From: Rhizobiales bacterium GAS188 | Lineage (GTDB): Bacteria; Pseudomonadota; Alphaproteobacteria; Rhizobiales; Beijerinckiaceae | Direction: 5' to 3' | Assembly (NCBI GenBank): GCA_900104855.1 | Contig: FNSS01000001.1 | Coordinates: 2,108,001-2,172,000, forward strand | Length of the DNA stretch: 64,000 nt | Part shown: in pieces, positions 44,234 through 52,536 of the stretch | How the letters are laid out: the number at the start of each line of letters is the position of its first letter | Numbering within the stretch: the first letter of the stretch is position 1 | Program-made: the position numbers and the translations under genes | The notes under the pieces: generated by a model | The model's database searches: none | What the model saw: only the letters and a program-made list of their open reading frames with translations | Told to the model about the DNA's origin: nothing

Positions 44234-44608
44234 ATGTCGCCTCGACCGGTCTTCCGGCGCCTTCTCGCCATGGCGTTTGGCGGCTTGGCGATCGCGTCGC
44301 TGGCCGGCGCCGCGGCCGCCATGGACGGGATCGGGGCGCGGGGCGGCGTCAAAGGCGTCCTGCCGCCGGGCCTGCCGGCGCCAAGAATGCCGGTGCCCGT
44401 AGTACCGATGCCTGCGTTGCCGCCCCCCGCAATTCCGGCACCCAGGCTGCCGGCGCCTGGAATCCCGGCTTTCGGCGGCGTTCATGTCGGCGCCCCGGCG
44501 CCGTTTGGTGTCGTGCCCGCTGATCCGCCGAAAAGCCCGCTGATCCATCATCCCATCCTCTGCACGCCCCTGCGCCTGGCCGCGGGTGATTGCCGACGGG
44601 GCCTCTGA
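44234..44608 (+). CDS. Secreted proline-rich hypothetical protein
   Basis: A 124-residue protein with a signal sequence (about 1-29, ending AAAA) and a mature part dominated by short proline-hydrophobic repeats of the P-x-P-x-(V/L/I) type (LPAPRMPVPVVPMPALPPPA, IPAPRLPAPGIPAFGG). Two cysteines near the C-terminus (ILCTP, GDCRRG) could form a disulfide. No family. GGAGG is 5 bases before the ATG. It stands between two family C repeats and is likely a single transcription unit. Confidence 0.6.
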   Translation: MSPRPVFRRLLAMAFGGLAIASLAGAAAAMDGIGARGGVKGVLPPGLPAPRMPVPVVPMPALPPPAIPAPRLPAPGIPAFGGVHVGAPAPFGVVPADPPKSPLIHHPILCTPLRLAAGDCRRGL

Positions 44609-44610
44609 GC

Positions 44611-44701
44611 CCTGGGACCGCGACCGTCCCGGTCGCCCTTTCTTTCCAGCGATGCGCCGGCTTCTGCGGTTCAAGGGCGGGCAGGATGCCCGCGGTCCCG
44701 G
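44611..44701. repeat. Family C repeat, copy 2
   Basis: CCTGGGACCGCGACCGTCCC at the left and GGATGCCCGCGGTCCCG at the right, with GGTCGCCC/GGGCGGGC pairing inside. It starts three bases after the stop of the proline-rich protein gene and may form the 3' hairpin of its mRNA. Confidence 0.85.
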
Positions 44702-44749
44702 CGATGCGCCTTGCCTTCGCCGCCATGTCGGGTCACAAGCCCCCTCGTC

Positions 44750-46642
44750 ATGCTCCATATCAACGACCTCACGCTGCGCATTGCCGGGCGGCCGCTCTAT
44801 GAGAAGGCCTCAGTCGCCCTGCCGGAAGGCGCGCGCGTCGGCTTCGTCGGACGCAACGGCTCCGGCAAGACGACCTTGTTCAACGCTATCGCCGGCGAGA
44901 TGTCGCCCGATGACGGCACGATCTCGCTGCCCAAGGCCGCAAGGCTCGGCCGGGTGGCGCAGGAGGTGCCGGGCGGGCCCGAGACCTTGATCGAGGTGGT
45001 GCTCGCAGCCGACAAGGAGCGCGCCGCGCTGATGATCGAGCGCGAGACGGCGCGCGACCCGCATCGCATCTCCGAGATCGAGACCCGCCTCGTCGATATC
45101 GAGGCGCATTCGGCCGAAGCACGCGCCGGCGCCATCCTGCACGGGCTCGGCTTCTCGTCGGAGGCCCAGAGGCGGCCCTGCTCGGAATTCTCCGGCGGCT
45201 GGCGCATGCGCGTCGCGCTCGCGGCCGTGCTGTTCGCCGAGCCCGACCTCTTGTTGCTCGACGAGCCCACCAACTACCTCGATCTCGAAGGCACGCTGTG
45301 GCTTTACGACTATCTGTCGCGCTATCCGCGCACGGCGCTGATCATCTCGCATGACCGCGAATTGCTGAACGAGGCGGTCGACCACATCCTGCATCTTTCG
45401 GAGCGCAAGCTCACGCTCTACAAGGGCGGCTATGACGAGTTCGAGCGGCGCCGGCGCGAGCAGGCGGCGCTGCAGAGCAAATCGCGCGAGAAGCAGATCG
45501 CCGAGCGCAAGCACCTGCAGGCCTTCATCGATCGCTTCCGCGCCAAGGCCACCAAGGCGCGCCAGGCGCAATCGCGCATGAAGCGGCTGGAGAAGATGGA
45601 GCCGATCGCCGCCGTCGCCGAGGAGACGGTTCTGCCCTTCAACCTGCCGACGCCGGAACGGGCACTGGCGCCGCCGCTGATGTCCTTCGAGGGCGTGCAG
45701 GGCGGCTATGGCGAGCGCGTGGTGCTGGAGCATATCGACGCCACGCTCCTGCCCGACGACCGCATCGCGCTGCTCGGCTCCAACGGCAACGGCAAATCGA
45801 CCTTCGCCAAATTGCTCACGGGGCGCCTGGCGCCGCTCAAGGGCGAGATCAAACGCTCATCGAAGCTCAAGGTCGCGTATTTCGCCCAGCATCAGCTCGA
45901 CGAGCTCGACGTGACCGGCACGCCCTTGTCGCATGTGACGGCGCGCATGCCCGAGGCCTTCGAGAGCAAGCGCCGCGCCGCCGTGGCGCGCATGGGCTTC
46001 TCGGGCGACACCTCGGAGAAGCCGATCACGGCGCTTTCGGGCGGCGAGAAGGCGAGGCTGCTGCTCGGCCTCGCCACGCTCGAGGCGCCGCATCTCCTGG
46101 TGCTCGACGAGCCGACCAACCATCTCGACATTGATGCGCGCGCGGCGCTCGCCGAGGCGCTCAACGATTATGGCGGGGCGGTGGTGCTGATCACCCATGA
46201 CCGCTTCCTGCTCGATGCCTGCGCCGACCGGCTCTGGCAGGTCGCGGATGGGCGCGTCGCGCCTTTCGACGGCGATGTCGAGGATTACCGGCGCCTGGTG
46301 CTCTCGAACGGCTCGGGACGCGGGGCCCGCAAGGCCAAGCGCGCCGGCGCCAAGGCCTATCACACCGGCGCCTATGACGGCTCGAATGGGCGCGCGTCAT
46401 CGCCGCCTCCGCCGCCGGCCCGCGCGCCCCAGACGGCTCGCAAGCAGCTCGCCTCGGTCGAGGACCGGATGGAGAAGCTGACGGCGCTGATCGCCAAGGT
46501 CGATGCCGCGCTCGCCGACGGCACCGCCTTCGTCACCGAGCCGAAGCGAGCGAAGCTGCTCGCCAAGCAGCGCAGCGACCTCAAGGCGGCGCTGGCCCGC
46601 GTCGAGGAGGAATGGCTCGAGGCGAGCGCGGCCGTGGAGTAG
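44750..46642 (+). CDS. ABC-F family ATPase (Uup/YheS-like)
   Basis: A 630-residue cytoplasmic protein with two ABC ATPase domains and no membrane segment: first Walker A GRNGSGKTT (34-42), signature FSGGWRMRV, Walker B LLLLDEPTNYLDL; a charged linker (RRREQAALQSKSREKQIAER) that reaches the ribosome in this family; second Walker A GSNGNGKST, signature LSGGEKARL and LVLDEPTNHLDID. A C-terminal coiled coil (about 565-630) follows a Pro-rich hinge. ABC-F proteins act on stalled or assembling ribosomes. The start at 44750 begins MLHINDLTL. Confidence 0.9.
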   Translation: MLHINDLTLRIAGRPLYEKASVALPEGARVGFVGRNGSGKTTLFNAIAGEMSPDDGTISLPKAARLGRVAQEVPGGPETLIEVVLAADKERAALMIERETARDPHRISEIETRLVDIEAHSAEARAGAILHGLGFSSEAQRRPCSEFSGGWRMRVALAAVLFAEPDLLLLDEPTNYLDLEGTLWLYDYLSRYPRTALIISHDRELLNEAVDHILHLSERKLTLYKGGYDEFERRRREQAALQSKSREKQIAERKHLQAFIDRFRAKATKARQAQSRMKRLEKMEPIAAVAEETVLPFNLPTPERALAPPLMSFEGVQGGYGERVVLEHIDATLLPDDRIALLGSNGNGKSTFAKLLTGRLAPLKGEIKRSSKLKVAYFAQHQLDELDVTGTPLSHVTARMPEAFESKRRAAVARMGFSGDTSEKPITALSGGEKARLLLGLATLEAPHLLVLDEPTNHLDIDARAALAEALNDYGGAVVLITHDRFLLDACADRLWQVADGRVAPFDGDVEDYRRLVLSNGSGRGARKAKRAGAKAYHTGAYDGSNGRASSPPPPPARAPQTARKQLASVEDRMEKLTALIAKVDAALADGTAFVTEPKRAKLLAKQRSDLKAALARVEEEWLEASAAVE

Positions 46643-46662
46643 GGGGCCAGCGGCTGTGTCTT

Positions 46663-46804
46663 CCCTCTCCCGCTACTTGAGGCGGGAGAGGGTGGCGAGA
46701 CGCAGTCGAGCCGGGTGAGGGACGGTCGAGCGCTTCACCGGCGCCCCTCATCCGCCTCGCAAGGGCTCGGCACCTTCTCCCGCCTCAAGTGGCGGGAGAA
46801 GGGG
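46663..46804. repeat. Family E palindromic repeat, copy 2 (142 bp)
   Basis: CCCTCTCCCGCTACTTGAGG with GCGGGAGAGGG forms the left stem, and the right stem uses CCTTCTCCCGCCTCAAGTGG with GCGGGAGAAGGGG; the two stems also pair with each other. It lies between the convergent ABC-F and M20 genes, where it could serve as a bidirectional terminator. Confidence 0.75.
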
Positions 46805-46818
46805 CGGCGCCGGCGCCG

Positions 46819-48231
46819 CTAATGCCGGAACGGGGCGAAATCCGCGGCCGTCAACCCGCCGAGCTCGCTCAGCAGCATCGGCCAGCTCCGCAAACCCTCA
46901 TCCAGTGAGGACAGCCTGAAGAACTCGTTCGGCGCATGGATGTCCTCGTCCGGCATGGCCAAGCCGTAGGTGAGCGAGTCGATGCCCAGCATGTCGCGGA
47001 AGATGGCGGTGATCGGCAAGGTTCCGCCCATACGCACCGGGATCGGCTTTTGCCCGTGCAAGCGCTCCAGCACTTTCGAGGCGGTGATGAGCAGGGGATG
47101 ATCGTCGGGCAAGGTCGGGGCCGGAATGCCGCCGCGCTCCGGCGAGACCTTGATCTCGACACCCGCCAGCAGCTGGGCCTCGAGATGCCGGGCGAGATTA
47201 TGCCGTGCGCGAGCCGGATCCATGCCGGGCGCCAGGCGCATGGTGATCTTCGCATGCGCCTCCGACGGCAGCACCGTCTTTGTGCCGACGCCCGTATAGC
47301 CGCCCCACATGCCGTTGACCTCGATGGTCGGGCGCAAGGTGATGCGCTCGCGCACCGTATAGGCCGGATCGCCCCAAGCGGTGCCACCGATGCGCCCATA
47401 GAATTCGGCTTCGTCGACGGGTAGCGCTGCCGCCGCGACCCGCGTCGCGTTCGAGATCGGCGTCACATCGTCAAGAAAGCCGGCGACCTGGATGCGGCCT
47501 TCGCGATCATGGAGGCTCGCGATCAAGGCGGCCATCTCGTGCAGGGCATTGCGGGCGGCGCCGCCGAAGGCGCCGGAATGGCCGTCTTTCGCCGCGGTGC
47601 GCAGCGAGAAATCGAGCACCGCCATGCCGCGCCCGCCGACGCCCAAGGTCGGCACCGTGGTGCTGGCGCGCCCGCCATCGGCGGAGAGCAGGGCATCGGC
47701 CGCGAGCTTGTCGCGATGGCGCCGCACGATCCCGCGCAGGCTCGGGCTGCCGCATTCCTCCTCGCCCTCGAGGAAGAGCTTGATGTTGACGGGGCAGGCG
47801 CCGGTGGCCGCGAGGAAGCCGCCGATCGTCTCGACCGCGATGGTCGTGGAGCCTTTCACATCCGATGCGCCGCGCGCATAGAGGCGGCCGTCGCGCTCGG
47901 TCGGCTCGAAGGGCGGCGAACGCCAGAGCTCGAGCGGATCTGCGGGCTGCACGTCGTAATGGCCATAGACGATCAAGGTCGGGCGCCCGGGCGCGCCGCT
48001 CCATTCGCCGAACACGGCAGGCTGGCCCTCGCCTTCCTGTTCCCCTTCGAGCAGCTGGACATTCTGCATGCCGATGGCCCGCAGGCGCTGCAGCAGGAAT
48101 TCCCGCGCGTCCCGCATGCCTTGCGCATAATGCGGGTCGGTCGAGACGCTCGGCAGGCGCAACAGCGCCTTCAGCCGCTCCAGGATGGCGCCCCGCTCCT
48201 TGGCGAGATGGGCGATGACGGCGTCGGACAT
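46819..48231 (-). CDS. M20 family metallopeptidase / dipeptidase
   Basis: A 470-residue cytoplasmic hydrolase with a two-zinc site: GHYDVQPAD (first His and Asp), GASDVKGS, EGEEECGSPS (general base Glu) and a late MPDEDIHAPNEFF histidine. The middle DGHSGAFGGAARNALHEMAA marks the lid/dimerisation domain. It removes N-acyl or dipeptide amino acids; members of this length act on Xaa-Xaa dipeptides. GGAAGG lies before the ATG. It is downstream of the indolepyruvate oxidoreductase gene on the same strand, separated by a family C repeat. Confidence 0.9.
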   Translation of the reverse strand: MSDAVIAHLAKERGAILERLKALLRLPSVSTDPHYAQGMRDAREFLLQRLRAIGMQNVQLLEGEQEGEGQPAVFGEWSGAPGRPTLIVYGHYDVQPADPLELWRSPPFEPTERDGRLYARGASDVKGSTTIAVETIGGFLAATGACPVNIKLFLEGEEECGSPSLRGIVRRHRDKLAADALLSADGGRASTTVPTLGVGGRGMAVLDFSLRTAAKDGHSGAFGGAARNALHEMAALIASLHDREGRIQVAGFLDDVTPISNATRVAAAALPVDEAEFYGRIGGTAWGDPAYTVRERITLRPTIEVNGMWGGYTGVGTKTVLPSEAHAKITMRLAPGMDPARARHNLARHLEAQLLAGVEIKVSPERGGIPAPTLPDDHPLLITASKVLERLHGQKPIPVRMGGTLPITAIFRDMLGIDSLTYGLAMPDEDIHAPNEFFRLSSLDEGLRSWPMLLSELGGLTAADFAPFRH

Positions 48232-48290
48232 GGGAATGCCTTCCTGTTGCGGGATCCTGGAAGGGTGGCAGATTTTGCTGGTGCGGTCAT

Positions 48291-48410
48291 CTGGGACCGC
48301 GACCTGGGACCGCGACCGTCTCGGTCGCCCTTTCTTCCTTGGGTGCGCCGCGCCGTTCTCAAGAGCGGGCGAGGACGCCCGCGGTCCCAGGTGGGCGCCC
48401 GCGGTCCTAG
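48291..48410. repeat. Family C repeat, copy 3, with duplicated ends
   Basis: The left end TGGGACCGCGACC occurs twice in tandem (48292 and 48305), as does the right end GCCCGCGGTCC(C/T)AGGTGG (about 48377 and 48397). This nested form is what would arise by insertion into, or slippage within, another copy. Confidence 0.85.
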
Positions 48411-48421
48411 GTGGATGCCCG

Positions 48422-51400
48422 CTAGCCCAGCGCCGCCATCCGGCGCGCGATCTCGCCCTTCACCTTCACGACCGCCTCGTCCTTCACCGGCCCGTAGCCG
48501 CGAATATCCATGGCCAGGCCGGCGATCGCGACGGCGTCGGCAAGCCGATCGCGATCGAGCCGCGCCAACAGATGCGAGACGATGTCCTCGAACCAGGGGA
48601 TCAGGGCGCGTTCCTGCCGGCGCTCCGCCGAGTAGCCGAACGGATCGAAGCGTGTGCCGCGCAACCGTTTCAGCCTGGCGAGGACCCGGAACGGAACCTG
48701 CATCCACTGGCCGAATTGACGCTTGCGCGGCCGGCCGCGCGCATCCTTGCCGAGCGGCAGGAAAGGCGGCGCCAGGTGATAATTCACCTTGAACTCGCCT
48801 CCGGATACGCCCTCGAACTCCTCACGCAGCTTCTGCAGGAAACCCGTCTCCATATGCAAGCGGGCGACCTCATATTCGTCCTTATAGGCCATCAGCTTGA
48901 ACAGCGAGCGCGCCACTGTCTCAGTCAAGGATTGAGCTTCAGTCAAGGATTGGCTGCCGAGCAGCGCCTCGGCGGCCCGCACCCGATCGATCATCGCCCG
49001 GTAGCGCTTCGCGTAATCGGCGTCCTGATAGTCGGTGAGGAAGGCCTCGCGGCGCGCCACCATGGCGTCGAGCGTCTCGGGAACTTCCGGCTCGAGCCCG
49101 AGCGCGCTCGTCAGGGCATCCGGTCTCGCGCTCGCGAGCCTGCCCCAGGCGAAGGCCTCCTTGTTGCGCTCGACCGCAACGCCGTTGAGCTCGATCGCCC
49201 GCAGCATCGCCTCGAGCGAGACCGGCACCAGGCCTTGCTGCCAGCCGAAGCCGAGCATCATCATATTGGCGAACACCGCATCGCCGAGCAGCGCTTCGGC
49301 CGCCCGGTTGGCGTCGAGGCTCGCGACATTCTGCGCGCCCAGCACATTGTCGATGGCGTCGTGGCGCGCCTGCATCGAGAGGCTCGCATCGCGCGAGCGC
49401 ACGATATCGCCGGTCGGCATCTCGGCGGTGTTGATCACGGCCCGCGTGCCGGCCCGATAGGTGGAGGAGGCCTTGGGCGAGGAGGAGACCACGAGATCGC
49501 AGCCGATCAGCGCATCGGCCGCGCCCTGATCGATGCGCACCTGGTTGATCTCGGAGGGACTGCGGGCGAGACGGATATAGCTCATCACCGGCCCGAATTT
49601 CTGGGCGAATCCCATGAAGTCGAGCACCGAAGCGCCCTTATGCTCGAGATGGGCCGCCATGGTGATCAGCGCACCGAGCGTCACCACGCCGGTGCCGCCG
49701 ACGCCGGTGACCAGGAGATCGAAGGGCTTGTCGAGCGCAGGGGCCGGCGGCAGCTTCAGGTCCGCGGCTGCGGCGACCGCGCTTATGGCCGAAGGCGGCT
49801 TCTTGCGCCGCCTCGCTCCTTCGACCGTGACGAAGCTCGGGCAAAAGCCGTTGAGGCAGGAGAAATCCTTGTTGCAGGATGACAGGTTGATCTTGCGCTT
49901 GCGGCCGAAGGGCGTCTCCTTCGGCTCGACGCTCAGGCAATTGGATTCGACCGAGCAATCGCCGCAGCCTTCGCAGACGAGCTCGTTGATATAGGCGAAG
50001 CGCGGCGGGTCCACGAGCTCGCCGCGCTTGCGCTTGCGCCGCTTCTCGGTGGCGCAGGCCTGCTCGTAGATGAGCACGGAGACGCCCTTAACCTCGCGCA
50101 GCTCGCGCTGCACCGGGTCGAGGTCGCGGCGGTGATGCAGGGTGGTGCCGGCCGGGAAATCGCGGATGGCGAATTTCTCAGGCTCGTCGGAGACCAACGC
50201 GATGCGCTCGACGCCTTCGGTGCGCACCCCATGGGCGACGGATTTGACGCTGAGCGGCCCGTCCACGGGCTGGCCGCCCGTCATGGCGACCGCGTCGTTG
50301 AAGAGGATCTTGTAGGTGATGTTGGCGCCGCCCGCCACCGCCTGGCGGATGGCCATCGAGCCCGAATGGTAATAGGTGCCCTCGCCGAGATTCTGGAACA
50401 CATGGCCCATGCCGGTGAATCTGGAGGATGCGACGAAGTTCACGCCCTCCCCGCCCATCTGGATCAGCGAGCTCGTGTCGCGATCCATCCAGCTCGCCAT
50501 GAAATGGCAGCCGATGCCGGCGAGCGCCTTCGATCCCTCCGGCACCTTGGTCGAGGTGTTGTGCGGGCAGCCCGAGCAGAAATAGGGCGTGCGCGTGGCG
50601 CCCGCGACCGTGATGAGGCGTGAAGGCTCGGGCGCCAGCGAAGTGGCCCGCGCCGCAAGGCCGAGCCCGGGGAAGATGGCATCGAGACGCGCCGCGACGA
50701 TCGGCGCCAGGAGGCGCGGCGACAGCTCGCCGATCCAGGGCACGAGGCGCTCGCCGGTCTCGCTGTGCTTGCCCACCATGCGGTCGGGCTTGGTGCCCGG
50801 CGTGTCGTAGAAATACTCCTTGAACTGGCTTTCGATGATGCCGCGCTTTTCCTCGACCACCAGGATCTCGCGCTTGCCCTTGACGAATTCGAGCGCGTCA
50901 TGGAGCGGCAGCGGCCAGCCCATGCCGACCTTGTAGATATCGATGCCGAGCCGCCGGCATTCCGTTTCGGTAAGACCAAGGAGACGCAGCGCCTCCATCA
51001 GGTCGAGATGGCCCTTGCCGGTGGTGACGATGCCGTAAGTCGCGTCCTTGATGTCGTAGATGCGCCTGTCGATCGGATTGGCGCGCGCGAAGGCATAGAC
51101 GGCATGCTTCTTCGCCTCCATGCGCTCCTCGATATGGGGGCCCGGCAGGTCCGGCCAGCGATAATGCAGGCCGCCCGGCGGCGCCACGAAATCGGGGGTC
51201 GCGAAGACGCGCTCGGGAGGCAGGTCGAAGGAGGCGCCCGACTCCACGGTCTCCGAGATCGCCTTGAAGCCGACCCACATTCCCGAGAAGCGGCTGAGCG
51301 CATAGCCATAGGCGCCGAAGCTCAGATATTCGGCGACGCTCGCCGGATTGAGGGTCGGCATGAACCAGCTCATGAAGTCGACATCGGATTGATGCGGCAT

Positions 51401-51874
51401 CGAGGACGACACGCTGCCATGGTCGTCGCCCGCCACCACCAGCACGCCGCCATGCGGGGAGGAGCCATAGGCATTGCCGTGCTTCAAGGCATCTCCCGAG
51501 CGGTCGACGCCCGGACCCTTGCCGTACCACAAGCCGAACACGCCCTGGACCTGGCGCTCCGGCTGCGTCTCGACCTGCTGCGAGCCGAGCACCGCGGTCG
51601 CTGCGAGGTCCTCGTTGACGGCCGGCAGGAATTCGATCCGCCCCTCGGCGAGCAGCGCCTTCGCCCGCCACAGCTCCATGTCGACCCCACCGAGCGGCGA
51701 GCCGCGATAGCCTGAGACGAAGCCTGCCGTGTCGAGGCCGGCTGCGCGGTCGCGACGAGCCTGGTCGAGCAGGAGGCGCACCAGCGCCTGGGTTCCGGTG
51801 AGGAACACCCGGCCCTCGCGCCGCCGGTAGCGATCGATAAGGTCGTAGTCGTCAATACGGACGCTGATCGTCAT
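48422..51874 (-). CDS. Fused indolepyruvate:ferredoxin oxidoreductase (IorA-IorB type)
   Basis: A 1150-residue cytoplasmic enzyme that oxidatively decarboxylates arylpyruvates from aromatic amino acid transamination to acyl-CoA, reducing ferredoxin. The N-terminal pyrimidine-binding half has GTQALVRLLLDQARRDRAAG and SGYRGSPLGG; the TPP part shows GCPHNTSTKVPEGSKALAGI and GCHFMASWMDRDT; a ferredoxin-like segment ELVCEGCGDCSVESNC follows; then the gamma domain GVGGTGVVTLGALITMAAHL. All parts are fused in one chain, as in many alphaproteobacteria. The start at 51874 is chosen over longer frames that run into the divergent Lrp gene. Confidence 0.92.
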   Translation of the reverse strand: MTISVRIDDYDLIDRYRRREGRVFLTGTQALVRLLLDQARRDRAAGLDTAGFVSGYRGSPLGGVDMELWRAKALLAEGRIEFLPAVNEDLAATAVLGSQQVETQPERQVQGVFGLWYGKGPGVDRSGDALKHGNAYGSSPHGGVLVVAGDDHGSVSSSMPHQSDVDFMSWFMPTLNPASVAEYLSFGAYGYALSRFSGMWVGFKAISETVESGASFDLPPERVFATPDFVAPPGGLHYRWPDLPGPHIEERMEAKKHAVYAFARANPIDRRIYDIKDATYGIVTTGKGHLDLMEALRLLGLTETECRRLGIDIYKVGMGWPLPLHDALEFVKGKREILVVEEKRGIIESQFKEYFYDTPGTKPDRMVGKHSETGERLVPWIGELSPRLLAPIVAARLDAIFPGLGLAARATSLAPEPSRLITVAGATRTPYFCSGCPHNTSTKVPEGSKALAGIGCHFMASWMDRDTSSLIQMGGEGVNFVASSRFTGMGHVFQNLGEGTYYHSGSMAIRQAVAGGANITYKILFNDAVAMTGGQPVDGPLSVKSVAHGVRTEGVERIALVSDEPEKFAIRDFPAGTTLHHRRDLDPVQRELREVKGVSVLIYEQACATEKRRKRKRGELVDPPRFAYINELVCEGCGDCSVESNCLSVEPKETPFGRKRKINLSSCNKDFSCLNGFCPSFVTVEGARRRKKPPSAISAVAAAADLKLPPAPALDKPFDLLVTGVGGTGVVTLGALITMAAHLEHKGASVLDFMGFAQKFGPVMSYIRLARSPSEINQVRIDQGAADALIGCDLVVSSSPKASSTYRAGTRAVINTAEMPTGDIVRSRDASLSMQARHDAIDNVLGAQNVASLDANRAAEALLGDAVFANMMMLGFGWQQGLVPVSLEAMLRAIELNGVAVERNKEAFAWGRLASARPDALTSALGLEPEVPETLDAMVARREAFLTDYQDADYAKRYRAMIDRVRAAEALLGSQSLTEAQSLTETVARSLFKLMAYKDEYEVARLHMETGFLQKLREEFEGVSGGEFKVNYHLAPPFLPLGKDARGRPRKRQFGQWMQVPFRVLARLKRLRGTRFDPFGYSAERRQERALIPWFEDIVSHLLARLDRDRLADAVAIAGLAMDIRGYGPVKDEAVVKVKGEIARRMAALG

Positions 51875-52008
51875 GGCAAGCACCCGATTCCCGATATGTG
51901 CAGACGAAACTTCAGACGAATCTTTGGACGATATTGGGATCGAATATCCTCCATTTTGCCTGGTGATTTCGTCCTTTCCTGCGCGCCCGCACTTTGCTTT
52001 TGGAAGAT

Positions 52009-52018
52009 TCTTGCAAGA
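52009..52018. promoter_or_regulatory. 10-bp palindrome in Lrp/oxidoreductase gap
   Basis: TCTTGCAAGA lies between the divergent genes, 53 bases before the Lrp ATG. A direct repeat CAGACGAA occurs at about 51900 and 51913. Either may be part of an Lrp site, but this is positional inference. Confidence 0.35.
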
Positions 52019-52070
52019 TATGGCTTCGAATGGCAGGATTTTCCAGAACGCGAGGAACGGCGGGCGCACC

Positions 52071-52526
52071 ATGATCGAGAAGCAAGACGAGCAGATCCTG
52101 ATCCGCCTGCAGCGCGATGGCCGCTCGACCAACCAGCAGCTCGCCGCCGATGTCGGCATGTCGCCTTCGGCCTGCTGGCGGCGGGTGCGCAGCCTGGAGC
52201 AGGAGGGCGTCATCCAGCGCTATGCGGCGGTCATCGACCGCGACAAGGCCGGTTTCGCCATGTCGGCGATCATCCATGTGTCGCTCGAACGCCATGACAC
52301 GAAATTCGTCGAGGAATTCGTCTCGCGCGTGAAGGCGCGCCCCGAAGTGCTCGAATGCTTCGCGACGACCGGCGACGCCGATTACCATCTGCGCGTCGTG
52401 GCGCGCGACATGCACGCCTATAACAGCTTCCTCGACGACTTCATGTTCCGGCTGGCCGGCATCCGCAATGTGCGGACCAATGTGATCCTCAAAGAGATCA
52501 AGGCGGATATCGCCCTGCCCTTCTGA
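52071..52526 (+). CDS. Lrp/AsnC family transcriptional regulator
   Basis: A 151-residue regulator with an N-terminal helix-turn-helix (TNQQLAADVGMSPSACWRRV, about 20-39) and the RAM ligand domain (VLECFATTGDADYHLRVVAR). It probably senses an amino acid and controls the divergent indolepyruvate oxidoreductase gene, a common pairing in alphaproteobacteria. The ATG at 52071 begins MIEKQDEQIL; longer frames run into the promoter. Confidence 0.9.
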   Translation: MIEKQDEQILIRLQRDGRSTNQQLAADVGMSPSACWRRVRSLEQEGVIQRYAAVIDRDKAGFAMSAIIHVSLERHDTKFVEEFVSRVKARPEVLECFATTGDADYHLRVVARDMHAYNSFLDDFMFRLAGIRNVRTNVILKEIKADIALPF

Positions 52527-52536
52527 GCCTGCCCCA

